12,889 nt of DNA from Clostridiales bacterium UBA4959 (GTDB taxonomy: Bacteria; Bacillota; Clostridia; Oscillospirales; CAG-272). The notes beneath the pieces were generated by a model. The model made no database searches and had not been told where the DNA came from. It saw only the letters and a program-made list of their open reading frames with translations. A program made the position numbers and the translations under genes. Each line of letters starts with the position of its first letter. Position 1 is the first letter of the stretch. Location of the stretch: NCBI GenBank assembly GCA_002397345.1, contig DHAH01000132.1, positions 8,912 to 21,800 on the forward strand. The letters run 5' to 3'. Below, one piece after another: positions 1 to 6,184 of this stretch.

Positions 1-24
1 GTCTTACCTCCCCCCAGCGTACCC
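1..24 (-). repeat. Half copy of a GC-rich palindromic repeat at the window edge
   Basis: Read on the minus strand, bases 1-24 match 7516-7538 with a single length difference (six C here, five there). The match stops at about base 24. The window begins at the loop of the hairpin that the second copy forms, so the other arm should lie just outside. It sits directly upstream of, and in frame with, the yraN reading frame. Two inverted copies in 12.9 kb suggest a dispersed family, but two copies cannot prove one. Confidence 0.6.
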
Positions 25-55
25 TCGTCCCCCCTCGACACATAAAATCGGTGAT

Positions 56-448
56 ATGGGCGAGACTGTGGCTTGCGAATTTTTAGCAAGCCGCGGTTTT
101 AACGTGTTGTGCCGTAATTTTCGGTATGGCGGAGATAAAAAACCGGGCGGCGGTATATCTCCGAAAGCGGAGATTGACATAATCGCGGAGGACGAAAAAT
201 ATATTATATTCGTCGAGGTAAAAATGCGGCGCGACAATCCGGAGCTGCGCGCGCGGTATGGCAGACCGTCGGCGGCGGTCACAAAACGCAAGCAGGCGAA
301 GATATTATACGGCATCGCCGGATACCTGCGTCAAAACCCATCGGATAAACAGCCTCGGGCTGACGTGATCGAAATTTACGAAACAATTCTGCCCGACGGC
401 GGCGCGGCGTTTGAAATCAACCACATAACGGGGGCGTTTACGAAATGA
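56..448 (+). CDS. YraN/UPF0102 family endonuclease-like protein (5' end uncertain)
   Basis: This belongs to the YraN (UPF0102) family, small proteins with a restriction-endonuclease-like fold whose cellular role is not settled; a DNA processing or repair role is usually assumed. The family pattern is clear: an N-terminal GE..A..FL block, then AEIDIIAEDE and FVEVKMR, which supply the acidic residues and lysine of a PD-(D/E)XK-like core, then AAVTKRKQAKI and the late RADVIEI strand. An insert (about residues 26-36, GDKKPGGGISP) lies before the core. The start is doubtful. Family similarity begins before the ATG at 56, in the in-frame codons THKIGD (38-55), and the frame stays open to base 2 with no ATG, GTG or TTG. 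So either ATG 56 gives a slightly short protein or the true start lies left of the window beyond the repeat. Its stop overlaps the start of the next gene. Confidence 0.85.
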   Translation: MGETVACEFLASRGFNVLCRNFRYGGDKKPGGGISPKAEIDIIAEDEKYIIFVEVKMRRDNPELRARYGRPSAAVTKRKQAKILYGIAGYLRQNPSDKQPRADVIEIYETILPDGGAAFEINHITGAFTK

Positions 449-1398
449 AGCTAAGACTTTTCGATTTACACTGCGATACGATACTCGCAACTCACAAGCG
501 CGGGCTGGATATAAAAAATAACAGGGAACTGCAAATCTCGCTCGACAGGTCGGGCGATTTTTCCGTTTACACACAGGTGCTTGCCGTATGGAGCGAGCAC
601 GGCTGCGACCCGGAGCTGCTGTGGCGCCGCTTTTTCGAGGTAAAAACGACGCTCGACTCGCAGATCCCGCGTGAGCACTGCGAAACGGATGAGGGCTTTG
701 ATCCCGGCGCGGGCGGCGGAAACATACGCCCCGGCTTTTCGTATATCCTCGCTATGGAAGGGGGCGCGCCGATAAACGGCGATCTCTCGCGGCTTGACGA
801 ACTTTACAAAGCCGGTATGCGCATACTCACGCCCGTTTGGAAGGGCGAGGACGCGATCGGCGGTGCGTATGACACGGATAAGGGGCTGACGTCCTACGGA
901 CGCACGATTGTGCGCCGCTGCTTGGAGCGGGGTATCGCGCCCGACTGCTCGCACGCGTCCGACCGCATGACCGCCGAGATCATCGAGCTGTGCGGAGAAT
1001 ACGGTCGTCCGGCGCTGGCATCGCATTCCAACTCACGCTCTGTATACGACTATCCGCGCGGAATAACGGATGAAAATTTTAAAAACCTTGCCAAGGCGGG
1101 CGGCGTTATAGGCGTCAACCTCATCCCCGAACAGCTTTCGGAGCGCGGTCGCGGACTTGAGATTTCCGTCGCGCACATCGAGCGTTTACTCGAGCTGGGC
1201 GGGGAGGGCAGCGTCGCGCTCGGCTGCGATTTCGACGGCACCGACAGCTTGCTCGACGGTATAAGAGGGATCGCAGACCTGTATAAACTCGCCGATAAAC
1301 TAGGTCAATATAACTATTGCGATGAGCTTATCGACCGTATATTTTATGCAAACGGCAGAAATTATTGCGATCGCTTGTTAAATAAACAGCCGTCATGA
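445..1398 (+). CDS. Membrane dipeptidase family protein (peptidase M19)
   Basis: This is a zinc dipeptidase of the M19 (renal dipeptidase) family, which cleaves dipeptides including ones with a D-residue at the second position. It has 317 residues, normal for bacterial members. The expected metal ligands are visible in order: H9 and D11 in FDLHCDT, E105 in LAMEGGAP, H170 in PDCSHASD, H194 in ASHSNSRS, and the aspartates of LGCDFDG (262-264). There is no signal peptide or membrane segment, so a cytosolic enzyme is likely, perhaps recycling peptides or cell-wall fragments. The ATG at 445 overlaps the yraN stop (ATGA), which implies translational coupling. The last codons contain the -35/-10 elements of the next gene. 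The family call is firm; the true substrate cannot be read from sequence. Confidence 0.93.
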   Translation: MKLRLFDLHCDTILATHKRGLDIKNNRELQISLDRSGDFSVYTQVLAVWSEHGCDPELLWRRFFEVKTTLDSQIPREHCETDEGFDPGAGGGNIRPGFSYILAMEGGAPINGDLSRLDELYKAGMRILTPVWKGEDAIGGAYDTDKGLTSYGRTIVRRCLERGIAPDCSHASDRMTAEIIELCGEYGRPALASHSNSRSVYDYPRGITDENFKNLAKAGGVIGVNLIPEQLSERGRGLEISVAHIERLLELGGEGSVALGCDFDGTDSLLDGIRGIADLYKLADKLGQYNYCDELIDRIFYANGRNYCDRLLNKQPS

Positions 1399-1404
1399 TA
1401 TAAT
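1375..1404 (+). promoter_or_regulatory. Predicted sigma-A promoter for thrC
   Basis: TTGTTA at 1375-1380 and a perfect TATAAT at 1399-1404 are separated by 18 nt. The elements overlap the 3' end and stop codon of the dipeptidase gene. A start site near 1411 would give a leader of about 25 nt before the thrC ATG, with GGAG at 1422-1425. No operator or attenuator hairpin is visible in that short leader. Confidence 0.55.
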
Positions 1405-1435
1405 AAACGCATAGATATATCGGAGATAATGATTA

Positions 1436-2947
1436 ATGAAATATATAAGCACAAGAGGACAGAGCGTTCCTGTCTCGTCAGGCACAGCCATTTTACGGGG
1501 ACTGGCGGACGACGGCGGGCTGTATATGCCGGACAAGCTGCCAATGCTTGATATGGCGGCGATAAAAGCGCTCTGCGCCGCGTCATATGCCGAGCGCGCG
1601 GCGAGGGTCCTGCACTTGTTTTTAAACGACGATTATTCTTATGACGAATTGTTAAAAGACGCGGAAGCCGCATATTCCGGCGACCGCTTTTTTGGCGGCG
1701 CGGCGCCGATCACGGCGCTGGGTGACCGTCTGCGCGTGCTCGAGCTGTGGCACGGTCCGACCGCGGCGTTCAAAGACATGGCGCTGCAAATAATGCCCCG
1801 CCTGCTCTCCCGCGCGCTTCGTAAAAAGGGTGAAAAAAATCAGGCGCTGATACTCGTCGCGACCTCAGGTGACACCGGTAAAGCGGCGCTGGAGGGATAC
1901 AGCGACGTTAGCGGTGTGAAAATTATGGTTTTTTATCCGGCGGGCGGCGTGTCAGATGTGCAGAAGCTGCAAATGGCGACGCAGACCGGCGCGAACGTCG
2001 CGGTGCAGGCGGTGGTGGGTAACTTTGACGACACTCAGAACGGCGTGAAACGAATATTCGGCGATGAGACGATGCGCGCCGAGCTGAAAGAGCGCGGATA
2101 TATCCTCTCGAGCGCCAACTCGATCAACTGGGGGCGGCTGGTACCCCAGATTGTTTATTACATCTCCGCGTATTGCGACTTGATAAACTCCGGCAGCATA
2201 GCGCCGGGCGGGGAAATGGATGTCTGCGTGCCGACGGGCAATTTCGGCAATATTTTGGCGGCATATATAGCCAAAAAGATGGGGCTGCCGATAAACCGCC
2301 TGATCTGCGCGTCGAACCGTAATAAAATCCTCACCGATTTTTTTGAAACAGGCATATACGACCGCAACCGGCATTTCCACATGACAATGTCGCCTTCGAT
2401 GGATATTTTAATATCCAGCAACCTCGAAAGGCTGTTATATTTATCCGCGGGTGCGGACGAAACAGCGCGTTATATGCGCGAGCTATCTGATATCGGGCGG
2501 TATCAGATAACGCCCGCGCTGCTTGAGACGCTGCGGCGCGATTTTACGGGCATGTGGTGCGACGAGAGCGAAACCGCAGCCGAAATAAAGTCGGTGTGGG
2601 AAAGATATAACTATTTATGCGATACGCACACGGCGGTCGGACTTCATTGCGCGGAAAAATATACAGCGCGGTGCGGTAGTCGGGAAATGTCGGTCTGCGG
2701 CAACCGTATATTGCTTGCCGTATCTACAGCGAGCGCGTATAAATTCGCGGGCGATGTTTACAGATCGCTTGCCGGAGATATGGGTAAAGTGAAAGAACTT
2801 GACGCGTTACAGGCGCTGTCGGATTACACGGGGACGCCGATTCCCGCGCCGCTTGACGGGATAGCGCAAAGAAAAATCCGCTTCGACCCGAATAATTCGA
2901 TCGAAGCGGATAAAATGGAGGACTCGGTGCTGGCGTTCGCTGATTGA
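1436..2947 (+). CDS. thrC: Threonine synthase
   Basis: This PLP-dependent enzyme converts O-phospho-L-homoserine to L-threonine and phosphate, the last step of threonine synthesis. The 503-residue length fits the long (yeast and E. coli type) class. The N-terminal block (STRGQ..., then LADDGGLYMP at about 24-32) is typical. The PLP-binding lysine is K113 in HGPTAAFKDMA. ATSGDTGKAALEGY and VPTGNFGNILAAYIAKKMG are the phosphate- and cofactor-binding loops. The start at 1436 is supported by GGAG 10 nt upstream. It has its own predicted promoter and is not visibly grouped with hom or thrB, so the rest of the pathway is elsewhere. The last 25 codons double as the likely terminator of the opposite-strand DUF1540 gene. 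No frameshift or missing key residue is seen. Confidence 0.96.
   Translation: MKYISTRGQSVPVSSGTAILRGLADDGGLYMPDKLPMLDMAAIKALCAASYAERAARVLHLFLNDDYSYDELLKDAEAAYSGDRFFGGAAPITALGDRLRVLELWHGPTAAFKDMALQIMPRLLSRALRKKGEKNQALILVATSGDTGKAALEGYSDVSGVKIMVFYPAGGVSDVQKLQMATQTGANVAVQAVVGNFDDTQNGVKRIFGDETMRAELKERGYILSSANSINWGRLVPQIVYYISAYCDLINSGSIAPGGEMDVCVPTGNFGNILAAYIAKKMGLPINRLICASNRNKILTDFFETGIYDRNRHFHMTMSPSMDILISSNLERLLYLSAGADETARYMRELSDIGRYQITPALLETLRRDFTGMWCDESETAAEIKSVWERYNYLCDTHTAVGLHCAEKYTARCGSREMSVCGNRILLAVSTASAYKFAGDVYRSLAGDMGKVKELDALQALSDYTGTPIPAPLDGIAQRKIRFDPNNSIEADKMEDSVLAFAD
2872..2911 (-). terminator. Rho-independent terminator of the DUF1540 gene, inside the thrC coding region
   Basis: Bases 2876-2886 (ATCCGCTTCGA) are exactly complementary to 2901-2911, giving an 11-bp perfect stem with a 14-nt loop. 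On the minus strand the stem is followed by a run of five T (plus-strand A at 2872-2876). This is the correct polarity for ending transcription from the DUF1540 gene, whose stop is at 2959. On the plus strand the stem has no T-run, so it should not stop thrC. Confidence 0.65.
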
Positions 2948-2958
2948 TCGGCGCCCGA

Positions 2959-3168
2959 TTAAAACTGTTTCGGTTTAAACGTGGCGCAGACTGTATCGGC
3001 GCACATCGTGGCAAATGTCGGTCCGATCGCAATGCGCTCCGCGGTGCAGTAATTATCGCCGTCGTGATACGCGCAGTTTTTAACGTCGCAGGCTATGCCG
3101 CGTATATGTTTCGGCGGTTTGGTATCGGGGCGTTCATACAGATTGTGATATTCATCGAAAATACCCAT
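2959..3168 (-). CDS. DUF1540 domain protein, small cysteine-rich
   Basis: This is a 69-residue protein with the DUF1540 pattern: C27 and C32 (CDVKNC), C41 (YCTAERIAIG), then C56 and C61 (MCADTVCATF) near the C-terminus. The spaced cysteines suggest a bound metal ion. The function of the family is unknown; it is widespread in Firmicutes. There is no signal peptide or membrane segment. The ATG at 3168 has an ACGAGG-like ribosome binding site about 11 nt upstream. It converges on thrC, with stop codons 11 nt apart, and has a probable terminator just beyond, inside thrC. It diverges from the metallophosphoesterase across about 90 nt. The family call is solid and the role cannot be stated. Confidence 0.88.
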   Translation of the reverse strand: MGIFDEYHNLYERPDTKPPKHIRGIACDVKNCAYHDGDNYCTAERIAIGPTFATMCADTVCATFKPKQF

Positions 3169-3191
3169 AAATTATAATACCTCGTTTTCTG

Positions 3192-3206
3192 TTGAAATTG
3201 TTTCAA
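3192..3206. promoter_or_regulatory. Dyad between divergent genes, possible operator
   Basis: TTGAAA, a 3-nt spacer TTG, then TTTCAA form a perfect inverted repeat with 6-bp arms. It lies in the divergent region between DUF1540 and the metallophosphoesterase. It is 14 nt downstream of a plus-strand TATAAT (3173-3178) that has only a weak -35 (TTCATC, 3151-3156). The position suits a repressor site, but short AT-rich dyads occur by chance. Confidence 0.25.
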
Positions 3207-3240
3207 TGCTATTTTGCCCCACGCAGTTTAAAATATTCAA

Positions 3241-3249
3241 AGAAGGGAG
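3241..3249 (+). promoter_or_regulatory. Ribosome binding site that fixes the metallophosphoesterase start
   Basis: AGAAGGGAG lies 11 nt before the ATG at 3261. The longer in-frame TTG start at 3192 has no such site, and the in-frame GTG at 3249 is too close to it. The 3261 start also puts the first metal-binding motif (ADTH) at residue 7, as expected for the family. Confidence 0.65.
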
Positions 3250-3260
3250 TGATTTACCGC

Positions 3261-4001
3261 ATGGCGTTATATGTTATGGCGGACACACACCTGTCGCTTG
3301 CCACAGATAAGCCCATGGATGTGTTCGGCAGCCGTTGGATGGGATATATGACCAAGCTGGATAACGGTTGGCATGACACCGTTACCGACGACGACACCGT
3401 CGTTATACCCGGCGATGTTTCGTGGGCGATGAATTTCGAGCAGGCGCTGGACGATATGTGGTATCTTGACGACCTTCCGGGTAAAAAAATCATATCGCGC
3501 GGCAACCATGATTATTGGTGGGATACGATGACAAAACTCACCGCGTTGTTTAAAGAAAATGACATAAAGACAATCAGCCTGCTTTTTAATAACGCGTATA
3601 AAGTCGATAATACGATTATAGTCGGCACGCGCGGTTGGTATACGGACGCAAAGCTTGCATCGTCGAAAAACGCGCCTGATAACGCCGATTACGCCAAAAT
3701 TGTCGCGCGCGAGTCGGGGCGCTTGCGGTTCAGCATCGAAGCGGGATTAAAACTGCGGGACGCGTCCGAAACAACCGGAACCGGTTCGCGTATGACGGCG
3801 TTTTTCCACTTCCCGCCTGTCTACCGCGATTATGTGTGCGACGAATTCGTTGAAATAATGCGAGAGTACGGTATCACACGCTGTTATTACGGACATATTC
3901 ATGGCGTTTACGATATTCCGCCCTGCCGCGTTTACGAAGGGATCGAATTTATCCCCGTCGCGTCCGACTATTTAAATTTTATACCGCTGCGAGTTAATTA
4001 A
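3261..4001 (+). CDS. Calcineurin-like metallophosphoesterase (COG1768-like)
   Basis: This is a two-metal phosphoesterase. The family hydrolyses phosphate mono- or diesters and the substrate here is unknown. The full motif set is present in order (246 residues from ATG 3261): D8 and H10 in MADTHLS, D52 in PGDVSW, N82 and H83 in SRGNHDYWW, H183 in FFHFPP, and H212/H214 in YGHIHG. Trp-rich stretches and overall length match the predicted phosphohydrolase group COG1768, which has no settled function. There is no signal peptide. A candidate -10 (TATAAT, 3173-3178) lies upstream with a poor -35. No clear terminator follows before the tig promoter. The start was moved inward from a TTG at 3192, whose extra 23 residues look like translated leader. 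Confidence 0.9.
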   Translation: MALYVMADTHLSLATDKPMDVFGSRWMGYMTKLDNGWHDTVTDDDTVVIPGDVSWAMNFEQALDDMWYLDDLPGKKIISRGNHDYWWDTMTKLTALFKENDIKTISLLFNNAYKVDNTIIVGTRGWYTDAKLASSKNAPDNADYAKIVARESGRLRFSIEAGLKLRDASETTGTGSRMTAFFHFPPVYRDYVCDEFVEIMREYGITRCYYGHIHGVYDIPPCRVYEGIEFIPVASDYLNFIPLRVN

Positions 4002-4039
4002 CATTTAACCAGCGCGGCTAATTGTTTACTGTTTCTTAA

Positions 4040-4067
4040 TTGACAATTCCTATTAATAGGATATAAT
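4040..4067 (+). promoter_or_regulatory. Near-consensus sigma-A promoter of the tig-clpP-clpX operon
   Basis: A perfect TTGACA (4040-4045) and a perfect TATAAT (4062-4067) are separated by 16 nt. The predicted start near 4074 gives a leader of about 45 nt before the tig ATG, which has AAGGAG at 4107-4112. This is the strongest promoter match in the window. A palindrome occupies the spacer. No CIRCE-like or CtsR-like element was seen. Confidence 0.8.
4048..4061. promoter_or_regulatory. Perfect 14-bp palindrome in the promoter spacer, candidate operator
   Basis: TCCTATTAATAGGA equals its own reverse complement and occupies 14 of the 16 spacer bases between -35 and -10. A dimeric regulator bound there would compete directly with RNA polymerase. 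No regulator gene is nearby, so the protein cannot be named. Confidence 0.45.
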
Positions 4068-4120
4068 ATAACGATATTACAAATATAAATAACATCAATC
4101 CAACTCAAGGAGTTTAAGAC

Positions 4121-5494
4121 ATGAGCTTGAAAAATATGACTACACCCGAGAAGAATGTGGTCGAGCTTGAAATTGCAATCGACCGCGCGGCTTTTGACGA
4201 AGCGGTCACACGCGCGTTTAAGAAAAACGCCCCGAAAGTGAATGTGCCCGGGTTCCGACGCGGTAAAGCTCCGCGCGGGATAATTGAAAAGATGTACGGC
4301 AAGGGCGTATTTTATGAGGACGCACTGGAAGAAATTGTCCCCGCCGCATATAAAGAAGCGCTGGAGGAATCGGGCGCGCAGGCTGTCAGCCGCCCTGATT
4401 TTGACGTCTCTGAAATCACTGAGGAAGGCGTACAGTTCAAAGCGAAATTTTTTGTCAAGCCCGAGGTTACTGTCACACAGTATAAGGGACTTGAAGCGGA
4501 CAGGCTGACAATGCCCGTCACCGACGAGATGATCAAATCGGAGATGAACCGCGTGCGCAACCGCAACGGCCGCGAGATCGAGGTCACCGACCGTGCCGCG
4601 CAGAACGGCGACACCGTGGATATCGACTACAGCGGTACAGTTGTCGGCGAAACCGAACCGTTTGAAGGCGGCACCGCGGAGCACCATAAACTGAAGCTCG
4701 GCTCGAATTCGTTCATTCCGGGTTTTGAAGACCAGATAATAGGGCATAACATAGGCGATGAATTCGATGTAAACGTCAGCTTCCCCGAGGAATATCACGC
4801 GGAGGAGCTTAAAGGCAAACCCGCGGTGTTCTCCGTGAAGCTGCACGGCATAAAATATACGGAGCTGCCCGCGCTTGACGATGAATTTGCCAAAGATGTT
4901 TCCGATTTTGACACGCTCGATGAATACAGAGCGGATGTTAAGGCTAAAATTGAAAAGACGCACGCCGACGCCGCTGAAAACGGATTGAGCGAACGACTTG
5001 TCGACGCGCTGTTAACCAAGACCGAAACCGACGTCCCCGCCTGCATGGTTGATGATGAGGTGGAACAGGGTCTGCGCCAGTATGAAAACCGTCTGCGTAT
5101 GCAGGGGCTGGGGCTGGATATGTACCTCAAATACACCGGCATGACGCTGGAGGGACTGCGCGAGGATTTCCGCCCGCGCGCCGAGCGTCAGGTTAAAACA
5201 CGGTTGGCGCTGGAAAATATCGCGCAGACCGAGAACATTACAGCCAGCGAAGAAGAGATCGAAGCCGAATATGCCGAAATAGCGAAGAGCTATGACATGA
5301 GTGTCGAGGACGTGAAACCCAACATCGACCGCGAAATGCTCGAGGGCGACATAAAACTGCGCAACGCGATGAAACTGATACGCGATAACGCGGTAATAAC
5401 CGATAAAGTGGACGATCCTGCAAATCATACACACGATCATGAGCATGGCGACGACTGCGACTGCGACCATGATCATGGCGATGATCACGAATAA
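4121..5494 (+). CDS. tig: Trigger factor (ribosome-associated chaperone and prolyl isomerase)
   Basis: Trigger factor binds the ribosome exit tunnel, shields nascent chains and catalyses prolyl isomerisation. The N-terminal domain carries the ribosome-docking signature GFRRGKAP (44-51). The FKBP-like isomerase domain spans about 160-247 (NGDTVDIDYSG..., LGSNSFIPGFEDQIIG). The helical C-terminal substrate-binding region follows to about 428. The 457-residue length is slightly above the usual size because of a terminal tail (436-457) rich in His, Asp, Glu and two Cys, for example HTHDHEHGDDCDCDHDHG. The tail resembles metal-binding tails such as that of SlyD, so metal binding is plausible but inferred. 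It is the first gene of tig-clpP-clpX, with AAGGAG 8 nt before the ATG and its own strong promoter. clpP starts 28 nt after its stop. Confidence 0.96.
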   Translation: MSLKNMTTPEKNVVELEIAIDRAAFDEAVTRAFKKNAPKVNVPGFRRGKAPRGIIEKMYGKGVFYEDALEEIVPAAYKEALEESGAQAVSRPDFDVSEITEEGVQFKAKFFVKPEVTVTQYKGLEADRLTMPVTDEMIKSEMNRVRNRNGREIEVTDRAAQNGDTVDIDYSGTVVGETEPFEGGTAEHHKLKLGSNSFIPGFEDQIIGHNIGDEFDVNVSFPEEYHAEELKGKPAVFSVKLHGIKYTELPALDDEFAKDVSDFDTLDEYRADVKAKIEKTHADAAENGLSERLVDALLTKTETDVPACMVDDEVEQGLRQYENRLRMQGLGLDMYLKYTGMTLEGLREDFRPRAERQVKTRLALENIAQTENITASEEEIEAEYAEIAKSYDMSVEDVKPNIDREMLEGDIKLRNAMKLIRDNAVITDKVDDPANHTHDHEHGDDCDCDHDHGDDHE

Positions 5495-5522
5495 TTAATT
5501 AAATCCGAGGAGGTATTAGCAT

Positions 5523-6107
5523 ATGCCTTTAGTCCCAACAGTAATAGAAACCACCAACCGCGGCGAGCGCGCGTATGATATTTATTCGCGGCTGCTTAAT
5601 GACCGTATCGTGTTTTTGACCGACGAGGTCAACGACTACACATCGTCGCTGGTGGTGGCGCAGCTCCTGTTTTTGGAACAGCAGGACCCTGATAAACCTA
5701 TAAACCTGTATATCAACAGCCCGGGAGGTTCTGTAACCGCGGGTTTGGCGATATATGATACCATGAATTATATAAAATGCGATGTTCATACGATCTGTAT
5801 CGGCATGGCGGCGAGCATGGGCGCGTTCCTACTGTCGTCCGGCGCGAAGGGGCACCGTTCCGCGCTGCCCAACAGCGACATTCTGATTCACCAGCCGCTG
5901 GGCGGAATGCAGGGTCAGGCGTCGGATATTAAAATTCATGCGGACCATATCATTAAAACACGCGAAAAGCTCAATTCTATACTTGCCGCCAACACCGGCA
6001 AGCCGCTTGAAGTTATCGAACGCGACACCGACCGCGATAATTTCATGACCGCGCAGGAAGCGCTTGCGTACGGGCTTATCGATACAGTTATGGAAAAGAG
6101 AGCATAA
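5523..6107 (+). CDS. clpP: ATP-dependent Clp protease proteolytic subunit
   Basis: ClpP is the serine peptidase barrel of the Clp protease and degrades proteins unfolded by ClpX or ClpC. The 194-residue length is standard. The catalytic triad is intact: S98 in GMAASMGA, H123 in LIHQPLGG, and D172 in DTDRDNF. The oxyanion-loop motif INSPGGS (65-70) and the N-terminal axial-loop region [20 protein letters not shown] are canonical. GAGGAGG at 5507-5513 precedes the ATG by 9 nt, a very strong site. It follows tig by 28 nt without a promoter or terminator and precedes clpX, so transcription from the tig promoter is expected. Confidence 0.98.
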   Translation: MPLVPTVIETTNRGERAYDIYSRLLNDRIVFLTDEVNDYTSSLVVAQLLFLEQQDPDKPINLYINSPGGSVTAGLAIYDTMNYIKCDVHTICIGMAASMGAFLLSSGAKGHRSALPNSDILIHQPLGGMQGQASDIKIHADHIIKTREKLNSILAANTGKPLEVIERDTDRDNFMTAQEALAYGLIDTVMEKRA

Positions 6108-6145
6108 GACAGCTTGAAAACCGTTAATAATAAATTAGTAGCATA

Positions 6146-6168
6146 CGCTGTGAACGATGTTCACGGTG
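6146..6168 (+). promoter_or_regulatory. Hairpin abutting the clpX ribosome binding site
   Basis: GTGAAC (6150-6155), loop GAT and GTTCAC (6159-6164) form a perfect 6-bp stem. It extends to 10 bp with two G-U pairs (6146-6168). The stem ends exactly where the AAGGGG of clpX begins (6169). It has no T-run, so it is not a terminator. It could set clpX translation or mark an RNA processing site in the operon transcript. Confidence 0.4.
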
Positions 6169-6174
6169 AAGGGG
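6169..6174 (+). promoter_or_regulatory. Ribosome binding site that fixes the clpX start
   Basis: AAGGGG lies 10 nt before the ATG at 6185. The in-frame GTG at 6176 is only 1 nt away, too close to be used. The 6185 start is therefore preferred. Confidence 0.65.
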
Positions 6175-6184
6175 CGTGGTCATA

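Noticed and set aside
2944-3177. Plus-strand frame opposite DUF1540
   Set aside because: The minus-strand frame has the conserved DUF1540 cysteine pattern; the plus-strand product has no family features.
3192-3260. Upstream TTG start for the metallophosphoesterase
   Set aside because: No ribosome binding site, translated leader lacks family similarity, and the ATG at 3261 has AGAAGGGAG at good spacing.
4002-4039. Possible terminator after the metallophosphoesterase (AGC/GCT near 4012-4020 followed by T-rich sequence)
   Set aside because: The stem is only about 3 bp and the following T-run is interrupted, so it does not meet the form of a Rho-independent terminator.
4000-4120. CIRCE or CtsR operator upstream of tig
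   Set aside because: No TTAGCACTC/GAGTGCTAA pair and no tandem GGTCAAA-like heptads are present. Only the unrelated 14-bp palindrome is seen.
3998-4963. Long open frame on the minus strand opposite trigger factor (321 codons)
   Set aside because: It lies within tig, whose product has all family motifs. The predicted protein has no recognisable domain and its composition is typical of an antisense shadow in GC-rich coding DNA.
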